Shown: piece after piece, positions 33,801-46,806 of the stretch
Numbering within the stretch: the stretch's first letter is position 1
Layout of the letters: every line of letters begins with the position of its first letter
NCBI RefSeq assembly: GCF_902459465.1
Contig: NC_047063.1
Coordinates: 16,739,343-16,803,342 of the forward strand
From: Asterias rubens
Lineage: Eukaryota > Echinodermata > Asteroidea > Forcipulatida > Asteriidae
Reading direction: 5' to 3'
DNA: 64,000 bases
Notes under the pieces: generated by a model
The model's input: only the letters and a program-made list of their open reading frames with translations
Database searches by the model: none
Told to the model about the DNA's origin: nothing
Made by a program: the position numbers and the translations under genes

Positions 33801-36800
33801 CAGAGCGCCCGCTAGCGTTCGTTCATTACAAGCGTGTACAGTTTTTGGCGTGCATAATCGGAACGTTGGTTGTGTGTGACCACGCAACACCAATGGTCTA
33901 GGAACCTAGACTAGTTGTGAGCGGGACAGTTTCTTCATTCCAATGGGTCGAGATCAACGGCTGGAACAGTTGTGTCACATCACGCGATACTTACGACGCG
34001 CACAGCAATCTCCTTATAAGGAGTTGTTTACCCGAGGGCCTTACCATTTAATATCTGGAGGGGTATTGTGTCGAAAGAAATCATTGAACAATTATAATTT
34101 TTGCATTTATTATACTTTTTGACCAAAAAGTATTGATGTTTTTTGACCGAACAGGTATTTTTTCGTCTCGGTAAAATTACCAAGAACCAGGTCTCGTTGG
34201 GTATAAACCACTAGTTGAAAACCTCTTCACCACACATTGATTCCCTTATTTAAGATTGAGGCACTTTGAGGAATGACGTATATAGGCCCTTTTTTTAGGT
34301 AGGCCGAATATTATTTATAACTGAACTATTTGGTAATGATTCCTGCAGATATTATGTACAAGTTCACGGTACAAGTAAAACATTGTGGCTTTACTTCTTC
34401 TCTATAATAGGCAGTTTCCTTTTTGAAGACGGTCCCATCTGGAAGGAGCGTCGTCGGTTTGGTCTCGGGGCTCTGAGAAGCTTTGGTATGGGAAAGAAAA
34501 GCATCGAGCATTCCATCAACGAGGAATCACGGTACCTCCTCGACGGTTTCGCAGACCGAAAAGGAAAACCATTCGACCCAGCCCACCTCGTCAACAATGC
34601 CGTCTCCAACATCATTTGTAAAGTTTGCTTTGGGTATAGGTTCGACTACTCGGACCCCAAGTTCGCTGAACTTATCGGTCGTCTCAGAGAGCGGTTGTCT
34701 CAAAATGGTCCTACGTCAGCTTTTAATATCTTCGAATGGGTTTTGCACACACCATTAATGAATCGGTCAATAGGAAACGCCCGAAATATCTTTGACTTCG
34801 TCCGTGGAATTATTCAGGTAATTAGCCAATAAGTCATTCATTTATTGAATGTTTGTATCCCAAGACTCTTGCTAACATACTATCAGGCAAAATCAAGCAA
34901 AACATACATCAGGATAACTAGTTCTTACGACCACCGACCACTCACATCTTGGGATATTGAGAGCGCCCCATAAAGTCATTCGGGAATGCAATTTCTCACA
35001 TCGAGTCTCGTCCATACCTTTTGGATTGGGGCTTTAAAAAAAAATTTGTTATCAAAATGCATATAAACGGACAGATATTTCATTAGTATAGTAAAAAAAA
35101 AAAAAAAAAAAACAGCCATTGAAATTGTGTGTTTAGAACACTGTCCGTCTTTTGATGAAATTGGCTAGTAGAAGACTTACTACAAAATCAACAAAATCCA
35201 CTATTTTACAATTTCATTTAATAGCAACCTTGCAATATTTATTTTACCGAAATTTGTGATATTGATCTTAAACATTTAGGACCATCATAAATCGTACGAT
35301 GAAAATGACATCCGGGATATTATTGACATGGGAATTGCCGAGGTCAGGCAGTCAGAAAGCAAGGAAAAACATGACGACGGTCGAAACTTCACGGATATCT
35401 TCAACGACGGTGCACTTTGTCGAAGTATTGTGGATTTATTCATCGCTGGTACCGATACAACCACTAACACTCTGCTTTGGACTTTGATGTACATGGCTCT
35501 CAATCCTGATATGCAAAAGAAGGTACCGTCATTTTAAGTTTATTACGGACTGCGTGTTGATTGATTGTTTGTTTATTTATCTGTTTCACCTTTTCTGTGA
35601 AGATTGCTTCGTGCGCGTATCAATGTCATGATCCCATGTTTTATGGCTCTACACCCTATCTTCAAGACGCATCGTGATTTAACTTTAGTAAAAATTATTC
35701 ATTTTTTTAAATGGGTCAATCTAACCAAAATCTGTCATTGTGACTAGTTGCGGGATCAATTCTGACCCAGGACTTGTGGAGTGCAGCGCTAAATAATAAT
35801 GTTAATAACAAATAACACCCTATGAAAGAAACAACAAACTATTTAGTTATTCTTCAGGTGCTACAACTACCTTAAAGCCATTGGACCCTTTCGGTAAAAC
35901 AGAAAAAAAAGTTCACAGATTTACAAATAATTTACAGGGTTTACAGAAGGTAATGGTGAAAGACTTCTCTTGAAATATTAGTCCATGAAATGCTTTACTT
36001 TTTGAGAAAACTGTAAAACAATATAACGAGAATTACAGATTTATTTTAAACACTTGTCATGACACGGCGAAACGCGCGGAAACAAGAGTGGGTTTTCCCG
36101 TTATTTTCCCCCGACTCCAATGACCGATTGAGCCTAAGTTTTCACAGGTTTGTTGTTTTATATATAAGTTGTGATACACGAAGTGTGGGACTTGGACAAT
36201 ACTGTTTACCGAAAGCGTATACTGGCTTTAAGAAACCATGGAAATGTATTACTCTGTTTACCCCTACGTAGTATGTATAACTGATCTGACATTAACCGTA
36301 TACCGCTATACCCAAAAGGTTCAGTCTGAGATTGATGACGTCACTGGAGGGAGTCGTCAGCCCCTAATGGCGGACTGTCCAAACATGCCGTACACCAATG
36401 CCGTTATCTTGGAGACTCAACGCATTCGTCCCGTGGTTCCTTTAGCGGTTCCACACCAAACGAGGGACGACACGACACTGGACGGGTATACCATTCCGAA
36501 AAAGACATGTAAGTCACTGGATTAGCTGCTTCATCCTTCGTGAACAAATCATGGTTTATTACTTTTAATTTGGGGCTAAACACGGTTATTTATTATATGT
36601 TATGACAACAGGCATACTCGTCAACATCTGGGCAGTTCATCATGATCCTGCTACGTGGACAAAGCCAGAGAAATACAACCCAGCCCGGTTCCTCTCTGCT
36701 GATGGCAAGAGTGTCATTCAACACAAATCACTCATTCCATTTGGAACAGGTAGGAGACAATTTCGTTTCTTTAACGAGAAAATAATGTGAGATGGCCGCA

Positions 36801-38510
36801 AGCTTACTATGTTATCGTGCGTTTTTGTTTTTAGTTGGGGCGCCCTCTACTTCTGAGTTAGATCAAGCCGAGCAATATAGACTGGCTATGACAAAGACAG
36901 GTTTTTGCTGTTCAGTATAACCGTGTTTTGTATTTGATACGTTAAGGAGAATTGATGGGAAAGTGTAGATTCGTGGATAGAATTTACGAGCCGAAGGCGA
37001 ATACATTGTTGTCACGAATCTACACTCTTGAGTCTTTTCTCTGACTTAAATTTCCTGAAAGCCTATTATTTTGTAACGATGCCGGTGTCAGATGCAATTG
37101 TGTTCGCAATGCAATAATGTCCGCTCCGGACACTTTTGCATATGCAATCGTGTCCGGGGCTATGCAAAAATCGTCCGGTGGACATGTACATGACATAGAT
37201 ATAGACACGCACTCAAAACAAATGGCGAACGTTTTATGTCGACCAAGGTCGTTTAATTTACTGCAAGGACGGTTTTGCACGGGGCAGACACAACTGCATA
37301 TATGCAAATATGCATATATGCTATTGTGTCCGGGCGGACACAATTGCATTTTGCAGCAGCGTCCGGGCGGACACGATTACATATGCAAAACCGTCCTCCG
37401 GACAGTTTTGCATACAGGACATAGTTGCATGCGACACCGGTTATATAGTTAATTAAGTAACGCTTAAAACTAATTTGTGTACCTGGTAAAACTATGTTCG
37501 GTCACATCTAAGACTTATTTTGCAATTTTTGATGTATAATTAATGAGTACAAAGTTGTGATCCGTTTTCAAGTGTTTACTCAAATGAATTTTGTAACTTG
37601 AGTAAATAGAAAGCTAACATGCTTTCGGCTGTGTTAGGTGCACGTCATGTTATCCTTTCAATTTGGAAAGTCAGTCGAACAAATCACTTTAGTTTCAAAC
37701 GAGCCTCTGGAGTATGACGGCAGATGTTCAGGCTAGCGCTAGCTGCCGAGCGCTAACCTGAACATCTGACGTCACACTTCGAGCATCTGACGTCACACTT
37801 CGAGGCTCGTGAATTATGCATGGATCTGCCATTGAGCCTACGTCCATAGTCACCTTTCTCGCATCATTCCACGAGGTCTTCGTGGTTCTGCAGAGTCACA
37901 ATTAAATCGTACATGTGTAAACATTTACAGCCAACACCTGGGCCCAATTTCATAGAGCTGCTAAGCACAAACATTTGCTTAGCGTGACAATTCTTCCTTG
38001 ATAAAAACAGGATTACCAACCAAACTTCCACGTGATTTTCAGTATAAGCAATCAACAGCTGAATACCAGTAACAAGCAATATGCAACAAATAGAAATTTG
38101 GCCCAGTTCTTACCCTTGTGGGAAAGAAAAGGGAACCAGCATAGTAGAGCGCAGACTGCATAAAAGTTGACTTACAACTTTAACATGTACATGTATTCTG
38201 CAGCAAAGCTCAAACGTCACTCGTTTATATATCTCATCAGCAGTGTTACAATTAAAGTGCCCACACCACAATAATTTGAGTTTAATTTTCTCACATTGAT
38301 AAAAATTGTATTTTGTAATTATTTACAGGTCGCCGTGCCTGTTTGGGTGAAAATCTCGCCAAGTCAGAGCTCTTTCTTTTCTTGGTCAATATCCTGCAAC
38401 AATTCACCGTTACCTTTCCAGAGGGTAAACCAATCCCGTCAGAGGATGGATCAGCTGGTTTTGTACTCAGCTCCAGACCTTACGAACTGTGCGCCACCAG
38501 GCGTTCATAA
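30803..38510 (+). CDS. Cytochrome P450, CYP2-clan (copy C2), intact, with transposon-expanded intron 1
   Basis: Exons: 30803-31154, 34411-34817, 35280-35522, 36319-36508, 36612-36749, 38329-38510; 1512 nt, 503 residues, same phases as C1. All core motifs are present: [44 protein letters not shown]. By eye nearly identical to C1. Exon 1 differs at a few sites (Ser for Leu at residue 8, QKGQTH, and HLTKL for HFSKL), which it shares in part with C3. Exons 4 and 5 share ADCPNMPY and TKPEKY with C1. Intron 1 is 3.26 kb because of a 2.29 kb TIR element. Splice sites are intact, so the protein should be unaffected if that intron is removed. Role as for C1; redundancy or dosage increase is likely. 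Confidence 0.91.
31618..33922. mobile_element. 2.29 kb TIR element with 9-bp target duplication in C2 intron 1
   Basis: Element 31627-33913. Termini TACTCTAGGTTCCTAGACC and the mirror of GGTCTAGGAACCTAGACTA. TIRs are long: left 31627-31799, right 33757-33913, the left having a ~16-bp insert. GTTGTGAGC is duplicated at 31618-31626 and 33914-33922. C1 shows the uninterrupted site ('accggttgtgagcgggacag', about 21995). No ORF with a transposase signature inside. Nine-base duplication and long TIRs suggest a Mutator-like non-autonomous element; the ends resemble the fold-back at 9814 (TAGTCTNGGT). Confidence 0.88.
32660..33115 (+). repeat. minisatellite inside the 2.29 kb element
   Basis: About three to four imperfect units of ~118 bp built from 'gctacgcttacgttccaaga', 'acgcagctacg' and 'actataatatcaaaaggta' (latter at about 32731, 32849 and 33018). 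Non-coding by composition. Confidence 0.7.
35872..36231. mobile_element. family K2 TTAA MITE in C2 intron 3
   Basis: Duplicate of 23957-24317; ends TTAAAGCCATTGGACCC and GTATACTGGCTTTAA. Confidence 0.75.
37082..37440. mobile_element. palindrome-array element (C2 copy, expanded)
   Basis: As 25168-25476 but with about 50 bp more: an extra 'tatgcaaatatgcatatatg' and 'gtgtccgggcggacacaatt' palindromic pair near 37301-37348. Confidence 0.65.
37700..37808. mobile_element. fold-back repeat in C2 intron 5 with 20-bp local duplication
   Basis: Same element as 25736-25824; 'catctgacgtcacacttcga' is present twice in tandem here only. Confidence 0.65.
37939..38104. mobile_element. MITE family G in C2 intron 5
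   Basis: Same truncated form as in C1. Confidence 0.6.
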
Positions 38511-38813
38511 GTGGTCATGGATAAGTCGGGATAATTTGTGTGTTGCCTTTTTGCATTGCTGTGTATATGGACAATTTCAACTGCCTTTAAAACATTAAAT
38601 TGGGCCCTGAGTCATGGAGAGGGCAAACTCCTCATGCGGTATATTTGCCGACCGGGTGGGATCTACATTAAACGCTTATGTCTAGTCCTTTATTGCTGTT
38701 AGTTTTATGTTCCCAGCCTATTACCATTCCGTCTGCAGGTCCAAGGAATGACGTACATGGCGTTCATATTACAATGAGTAAAATAGTAAAACATGTGCAA
38801 AAATATAGAAATT

Positions 38814-39653
38814 ATAGGTTTTCTCGGTCAATTTCAGAAAATGAGCAGCCAATTTAACCACCAGCCTATTCTATTTCGCACGAAATCGAATGCTACTAAA
38901 AATGGGTCATTCGATTTCATTTTAAGACTAGTCAAATCTACTTTTACGTCATTCGATTTAACAAAATAATCATTCAATTTAACAATTCATCGAAGCTGCA
39001 TTCAAATTCGCAGGAGTGTTTTTGAGGCGTTTGTTTAGTCATTCAATTTCGTTTTGAGGCAGTCAATTCTGATGTTTGTGCAGTCTTAAAAACGCTTGGT
39101 TAACTTGTTGTTTCCTTATACGAATGTTAAAGGCATGCGGTTAATTTGTTGGCACTCTTGAGAACATAATAGTGCCAAGATGTCTGGCCCGCCAACAGAT
39201 GGTTGGTGAATAATTACAAAAACCAACAACTGGAAAAACATTTATAAAAAAAAAACAAAAAAAAAAAAACAACCCTTATGAGGCCCAAGGTAAAGTCTAC
39301 TGGAAACATAAAATAAAGAAAATAAGGTTCGCTCTATTTAAAAGTTAAGGTACGAAACGGTTTGCCTTATACAGTTTATCTGTTTATTCGTATTTCTTTA
39401 GTCGTACTTATTTGAATCCTCGGTGAGCGAAATTGATTGCCTCTTTACGAAATTGAAATTGATTAAATCAGCAAAATCTCTAGTCGAACCAGCTTTGCTA
39501 AATTGAATGATGATTGTGTGTCATAAAAACGAAATTGAATGACCGAACTCTGAATTTGAAACGCAGTAAAAACCGGAGAGGCAAAATAGCTCTAATTCGA
39601 ACGCATGATTTAAATTGGCTGCTCATTTGCCGAATTTGACCGAGAAAACCTAT
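38814..39653. mobile_element. TIR element family N, long copy behind C2
   Basis: Duplicate of 26829-27665 with both TIRs present. Confidence 0.65.
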
Positions 39654-39982
39654 TGTAAAACTTTTTTTTTCAAATAGAGGAAGTGATTTTAAAATTACAA
39701 CTTAAAGAAACGTTACAGAATTTATTTGCCTAACAAAACAGCTGCTTGGTATACATTAATTTCCATGTTATTTACAAATTTGAAAAAGCCCGACCCGAGA
39801 GGGCGCTGTTCGTGACGTCAATCAAGGCGCGATGAATCGCATGCAGTACCGACACAAGATAGTGACGCTTGGCGCAAGCTAAAAACATGCCCTCAAAGTT
39901 GAAACAATACCTGATTTTTATCACGTTAGGCAAATGCTCCTTTAGGTTCGTTACGTCTTTCAGGTACCTTCTTCGACTTCCC

Positions 39983-40165
39983 CATCTCGCTGGACAAATT
40001 GTTGGGGTGGCGTCATGTTTTAGAAAAGATTTTTCCTCTTCATGTAAAACTGTGTAGTATATTCCGGATTCTCGAAGCACGACGGCTCGAAGTGTTTGCT
40101 GCACAGCGCTGGAAAAGACGCCGGACCGGATTGCTGCATCCAGCAGCAATAAACCTGGTCGACAT
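39983..40165 (-). pseudogene. degenerate THAP-domain remnant (C2 unit)
   Basis: Same three disjoint THAP segments, same Phe at the first zinc cysteine and same frame breaks as 27995-28177, so decay preceded the C1/C2 duplication. Confidence 0.65.
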
Positions 40166-40445
40166 TGCCGGAAAAATGCAAGAAAAAAACTTTTTCGAAA
40201 CGTAAAAACTCACGACTAGGACTTGAATGTACTTGCACGTACGTGTGTTCGATGTTCGATCGAGGCAAAGTCTGCCTCGATCGACGTCACAGAAGGGGTT
40301 GCGGAGTCACCCCCACACTTTTATTCATTTGTTTTCAACATAAGTCGTTAAAAACAATTACTCAAAAAGTTATTTTATTGTTCAGAAACATATACTCTAA
40401 TGTTTGAAGAAGAAAAACATTCTAAAATTCCAAAATTAATATTCT

Positions 40446-40609
40446 TTATCCCCAGTGCAAATTTAACATCTATTATATCGTTGCGGTACCCGCTGTCAAA
40501 ACATAGGATTCGAACTGCCTCTAGCTGCAGGGCAACCTCGGTAGTCTAGTTGGTAAGAAACTGCTCTAGATTTGCAAGGGTCGTATGGGTAAAAACCAAA
40601 ATTAATATT
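40446..40609 (+). repeat. family S tRNA-like repeat (C2 unit)
   Basis: Duplicate of 28431-28606. Confidence 0.55.
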
Positions 40610-41360
40610 TAAATTAATGGTTTATTTTGTTTAATCCCTGTGTCATGGTTTAAAAAAGATGCTCTTTTGGTATTCGTTTTATATTTGGCTTTAGAGGGTT
40701 TTTAAATCCATTCGCGTTGGGATTAAGGGTTTTATATTGTTGTCACTGCCTTCTGTTTTTAATGTGTTTTATGGGTGTTGATTTTGCAAGGTTCCCGATT
40801 GTTGGTGTTTTAATGTTTTCTGTTGTGTGATTTTTATAGTGTTTGAATTCAATGTCCTTTTAATAAACATATAGGCCTACTTATATTTTTATCATTGGTG
40901 GGGGTCTGGTTTTACACATCTGAGATGACAGTTTTTATACTTTTAACAATAAGTATATCCCTTTTTAATCTAAATAATGAATAGGGTAGATGGCCTTAGC
41001 TTTCGATCCAAACTGGACCTTCTTCAGAGGCATAAAACAAGTGCAAACAAATACATATCCATTAATAGAAAAAGAGAGGGGAAAGGGATTAAGGGAAGGA
41101 TCCAGAAAGAAGCGGGGAAAAATATTATAAAAATATAGAAAAAAATAATTATCTGAATAATAAATGACGAGACGCACCGTACAGATTTGATAAATTTACC
41201 TGCTCGACTTTTGTATTCCCCTTATAAAAAGGCTGGTTTTCACAGCAACCGCAAAACAAAAAGATGTTTGAAACTTATTTCTTTGATGTATTATACCTTG
41301 TATTAAATTCCATGAATACTGCGTACTGAATCTCACACAGTTTAAGTTGGAATGTTTCAA
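40610..41360 (+). repeat. shared 3'-flank block (copy 4) with retroelement-like insert
   Basis: Duplicate of 28607-29350 including the ~180-bp insert at about 40980-41155. Confidence 0.55.
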
Positions 41361-41496
41361 TACGTAATTGCATGAACCCGTTTCGCAGTATAAAGCAGAA
41401 GATACTTGTGCCTCAGCTATTCACTTGAAATAGTTTATATGGTCCAATGCTCAAGTGGGATATTCGGCAACCATTGGTATTTGTACTAGGTCTAAT

Positions 41497-42021
41497 CATG
41501 GAGGAAGGAAGAGAAGGAGCTCGAACGACCCGCAAAACCGCAGAGTAACAAAAGAATACCCTGACAATGCCCCTGTCTGACCAGTGGAAAAAGATAGGAG
41601 ACCTCCAGCTATACGGCCGATTAACGAGCAGGATTAGATCTCTTTGTACAGAACGTGCGGTACTGCCGCTCTGCACCGTTGCCTTCGTGTAAAGTTGAAT
41701 CATTGGAGACAAGAACTGTGAATATACACGTTTTCATATACCGTTTGTGGTGTTTCACTGAAACATCATGGCTTATTTTTACATTTTTTGTGACTTTCCA
41801 GTCACTAGCGGTGGATCAAAATTTGGGCATAGGCACACGAGGGTGGTTGGTATTCAATTGTGTTAATCGTTAAGGTGTACAGTAGCGTCCACAAATGTTA
41901 TCGTGTCTCAAAAAAGCAGTTTTTCCTCTATTATATCCATACGACATACGACGCCATAGTTTGGCGAAGAACCAAGTGCGCACGCGCAAATTCACGAGCT
42001 CCTTCTCTTCCTTCCTCCATG
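41497..42021. mobile_element. TIR element with GTCTAAT duplication, internally deleted (C2 unit)
   Basis: Same ends and same 7-bp flank (41490-41496, 42022-42028) as 29489-30116. About 100 bp before the right TIR is missing. Confidence 0.75.
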
Positions 42022-42493
42022 GTCTAATGTAATTCTGAACACTGTGTGTGTGCCTGTATGTGTTATTTTCAAATTGGTTAATATGATCCCTTGGGCGGCT
42101 GAAAAACCATAACATGGTGGAAGATCCAAAGTTACAGGCTGACAGACACTGATGACTGACACACTCATACAGGCTGTATGAATCAGGTATGTATTTTATA
42201 AGAAGAATCTATAATTAAATCGTAGACTTGCGGGTACAACCACGTGCAAATCTATTAGGGTGAGTGTTGACGTTTATGAGTGTGCCTTGCTGATTTATCA
42301 CTGCATTCTGCTAATACGCATCAGCGTTATATTTGCCCCCCCCCCAAAAAAAAAAAACAAAAAAAAAAACAACAACAACAACAACAACAATCCACGACCT
42401 AATACATTAAAAACCCTAAACAAAATAATTAGGTAAAATGTCAGCAGATAATAATGTGGGCAATCAACAATTTGTCAAAGTGAACTTTGGCTA

Positions 42494-42550
42494 AGGTCAG
42501 AGTCACCAAGTTGAGGGTAGGCTACTGGTAACGGTCGAGGGGTATATAAA
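42494..42550 (+). promoter_or_regulatory. C3 promoter: AAGGTCA half-site and TATA box, interrupted downstream
   Basis: AGGTCA 42494-42499; TATATAAA 42543-42550. The start codon is 292 bp from the TATA start, against about 150-160 in C1 and C2, because a SINE sits between. Confidence 0.6.
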
Positions 42551-42703
42551 TAAAAACAATAAAATAGATGTTAAATTTGCATCGGGGATAAAGAATATTA
42601 ATTTTTTTTTTTTTTTTTTACCCATACACCGATGTGTGTTAGCACTGTATACTCAGTACTTTCCCGAGTCCTGTGAAAAAAAAAAATTAATAAAAACAAT
42701 AAA
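42549..42703 (+). mobile_element. young family S SINE insertion between C3 TATA box and start codon
   Basis: Insert 42564-42688 (125 bp) ends in an A-tail. AATAAAAACAATAAA is duplicated exactly at 42549-42563 and 42689-42703, a 15-bp target duplication as made by LINE machinery. C1, C2 and A2 show the uninterrupted site. Contains a T-run of about 18 bp and 'acaccgatgtgtgttagcac'. Confidence 0.85.
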
Positions 42704-45603
42704 CCTAAGCCCGAAGCTGGTATTGATCAAATGCTTTCAAATAGGTAGGGCAAAACACTACATGCTAAGTCTCATCGACTATAACGTGTAAAATCCGGAG
42801 CATTGAAATTGGTAAAAACAAAAACTAACTAATCATGTTGAACCAAATTGTAGACTTGCTCCAAATGGTTGGTTGGCAAACGGCTGTTCTCTTCCTCGTT
42901 GTGTTCTTCATTGGACTGTACTGGATTCAGCAGCCTGTGAATCTTCCACCAGGACCGACTGGTTGGCCAGTCGTAGGCTGTGCATTCAACGTCCAGAAAG
43001 GACAAACTCATATTGCTTTCACCGAATGGTCCAAGCAGTACGGAGATGTGATAAGCGTTCGACTTGGCCGTAAGCTCTTCATTGTTCTAAATGATTTACG
43101 CAGCATCAAGAAGGCATTGCATGAGCAAGCTGATGTATTTTCTGACAGATTTGTTCCACACTTGACAAAGCTGATGGGAGTGAAAGGTAATTCTTCTTTA
43201 GAAAACCAATTAACTACACTGCAAACTTGTTGGTAAACAAATTGTGTTGGTAAAGGCATTTTTCTGAAAAGCAAATTTGTTTGGCAGTTGGTTAAAATCA
43301 ATCATTGCACCACAAGTTGGGCAAAATGATTTGACAAAAATGTTGGTTACTGGATGGTCCAATTTCGATATTATTAGGGCACATAGTTTCCCCATAACGT
43401 GGTCAATATGACACTTGAACTCAACTAATGGTGTTGGGCACACACGGCTATCATAGCTCATGGGGAAAGTAACCGACCAATTCACAAAAACTATACTCGT
43501 AAGTGTAACACATTATCTGCATGTAGGTCAGCAGTTCGAAAATCTCATTCATAAATACCTCAGATGGTTTCGCTATTCCTATTGGTGGAGAGCGCGTCAC
43601 GTGGGGGTGTTTAAACATTGATAATGACCAGTGTTTATAACTGGTTGTGAGCGGGACATTTTCTTCATACCTATTGGTCGAGAGCAACGGCTGGAACAGT
43701 ATTTTGTGCCACATCACGCGATACGCGCGACGCGCACAGCAATCTCCTTATAAGGAGTTTTTTACCCGAGGGCTTTGCCATTCAATAGCTGGAGGGGTGT
43801 TGTGTCGAAAGAAATCATTGAACAATTATAATTTTTGCATTTATTATACTTTTTGACCAAAAAGTATTGATGTTTTTTGACCGAAAAGGTATTTTTTCGT
43901 CTCGGTAAAATTACCAAGAACCAGGTCTCGTTGGGTATAAACCACTAGTTGAAAACCTCTTCCCCACACATTGATTCCCTTATTTAAGATTGAGGCACTT
44001 TGAGGAATGACGTATATAGGCCCTTTTTTTAGGTAGGCCGAATATTATTTATAACTGAACTATTTGGTAATGATTCCTGCAGATATTATGTACAAGTTCA
44101 CGGTACAAGTAAAACATTGTGGCTTTACTTCTTCTCTATAATAGGCAGTTTCCTTTTTGAAGACGGTCCCATCTGGAAGGAGCGTCGTCGGTTTGGTCTC
44201 GGGGCTCTGAGAAGCTTTGGTATGGGAAAGAAAAGCATCGAGCATTCCATCAACGAGGAATCACGGTACCTCCTCGACGGTTTCGCAGACCGAAAAGGAA
44301 AACCATTCGACCCAGCCCACCTCGTCAACAATGCCGTCTCCAACATCATTTGTAAAGTTTGCTTTGGGTATAGGTTCGACTACTCGGACCCCAAGTTCGC
44401 TGAACTTATCGGTCGTCTCAGAGAGCAGTTGTCTCAAAATGGTCCTACGTCAGCTTTTAATATCTTCGAATGGGTTTTGCACACACCATTAATGAATCGG
44501 TCAATAGGAAACGCCCAAAATATCTTTGACTTCGTCCGTTGAATTATTCAGGTAATTAGCCAATAAGTCATTCATTTATTGGATGTTTGTATCCCAAGAC
44601 TCTTGCTAACATACTATCAGGCAAAATCAAGCAAAACATACATCAGGATAACTAGTTCTTACGACCACCGACCACTCACATCTTGGGATATTGAGAGCGC
44701 CCCATAAAGTCATTCGGGAATGTAATTTCTCACATCGAGTCTCGTCCATACCTTTTGGATTGGGGCTTTAAAAAAAAATCGTTATGAAAATGCATATAAA
44801 CGGACAGATATTTCATTAGTATAGTAAAAAAAAAAAAAAAAAAAACAGCCATTGAAATTGTGTGTTTAGAACACTGTCCGTCTTTTGATGAAATTGGCTA
44901 GTAGAAGACTTACTACAAAATCAACAAAATCCACTATTTTACAATTTCATTTAATAGCAACCTTGCCATATTTATTTTACCGAAATTTGTGATATTGATC
45001 TAAAACATTTAGGACCATCATAAATCGTACGATGAAAATGACATCCGGGATATTATTGACATGGGAATTGCCGAGGTCAGGCAGTCAGAAAGCAAGGAAA
45101 AACATGACGACGGTCGAAACTTCACGGATATCTTCAACGACGGTGCACTTTGTCGAAGTATTGTGGATTTATTCATCGCTGGTACCGATACAACCACTAA
45201 CACTCTGCTTTGGACTTTGATGTACATGGCTCTCAATCCTGATATGCAAAAGAAGGTACCGTCATTTTAAGTTTATTACGGACTGCGTGTTGATTGATTG
45301 TTTGTTTATTTATCTGTTTCACCTTTTCTGTGAAGATTGCTTCTGCGCGTATCAATGTCATGATCTCATGTTTTATGGCTCTACACCCTATCTTCAAGAC
45401 GCATCGTGATTTAACTTTAGTAAAAATTATTCATTTTTTTAAATGGGTCAATCTAACCAAAATCTGTCATTGTGACTAGTTGCGGGATCAATTCTGACCC
45501 AGGACTTGTGGAGTGCAGCGCTTTATAATAATGTTAATAACAAATAACACCCTATGAAAGAAACAAAAAACTATTTAGTTATTCTTCAGGTGCTACAACT
45601 ACC

Positions 45604-45964
45604 TTAAAGCCATTGGATCCTTTCGGTAAAACAGAAAAAAAAAGTTCACAGATTTACAAATAATTTACAGGGTTTACAGAAGGTAATGGTGAAAGACTTC
45701 TCTTGAAATATTAGTCCATGAAATGCTTTACTTTTTGAGAAAACTGTAAAACAATATAACGAGAATTACAGATTTATTTTAAACACTTGTCATGACACGG
45801 CGAAACGCGCGGAAACAAGAGTGGGTTTTCCCGTTATTTTCCCCCGACTCCGATGACCGATTGAGCCTAAGTTTTCACAGGTTTGTTGTTTTATATATAA
45901 GTTGTGATACACGAAGTGTGGGACTTGGACAATACTGTTTACCGAAAGCGTATACTGGCTTTAA
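45604..45964. mobile_element. family K2 TTAA MITE in C3 intron 3
   Basis: Same element as in C1 and C2 introns 3. Confidence 0.75.
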
Positions 45965-46806
45965 GAAACCATGGAAATGTATTACTCTGTTTACCCCTAC
46001 GTAGTATGTATAACTGATCTGACATACACGGTATACCGCTATACCCAAAAGGTTCAGTCTGAGATTGATGACGTCACTGGAGGGAGTCGTCAGCCCCTAA
46101 TGGCGGACAGTCCAAACATGCCGTACACCAATGCCGTTATCTTGGAGACTCAACGCATTCGTCCCGTGGCTCCTTTAGCGGTTCCACACAAAACGAGGGA
46201 CGACACGACACTGGACGGGTATACCATTCCGAAAAAGACATGTAAGTCACTGGATTAGCTGCTTCATCCTTCGTAAACAAATCATGGTTTATTACTTTTA
46301 ATTTGGGGCTAAACACGGGATATTATATGTTATGACAACAGGCATACTCGTCAACATCTGGGCAGTACACCATGATCCTGCGACGTGGACAGAGCCAGAG
46401 AAATACAACCCAGCCCGGTTCCTCTCTGCTGATGGCAAGAGTGTCATTCAACACAAATCACTCATTCCATTTGGAACAGGTAGGAGACAATTTCGTTTCT
46501 TTAACGAGAAAATAATGTGAGATGGCCGCAAGCTTACTATGTTATCGTGCGTTTTTGTTTTTAGTTGGGGCGCCCTCTACTTCCGAGTTCCGAGCGATAT
46601 AGACTGGCTATGACAAAGACAGGTTTTTGCTTTTCAGTATACCCGTGTTTTTTATTTGATACGTTAAGGAGAATTGATGGGAAAGTGTAGATTCGTGGAT
46701 AGCATTTACGAGCCGAAGGCGAATACATTGTAGTCACGAATCTACACTCTTGAGTCTTTTCTCTGACTTAAACTATTTCCTGAAAGCCTATTATTTTGTG
46801 ACGATG

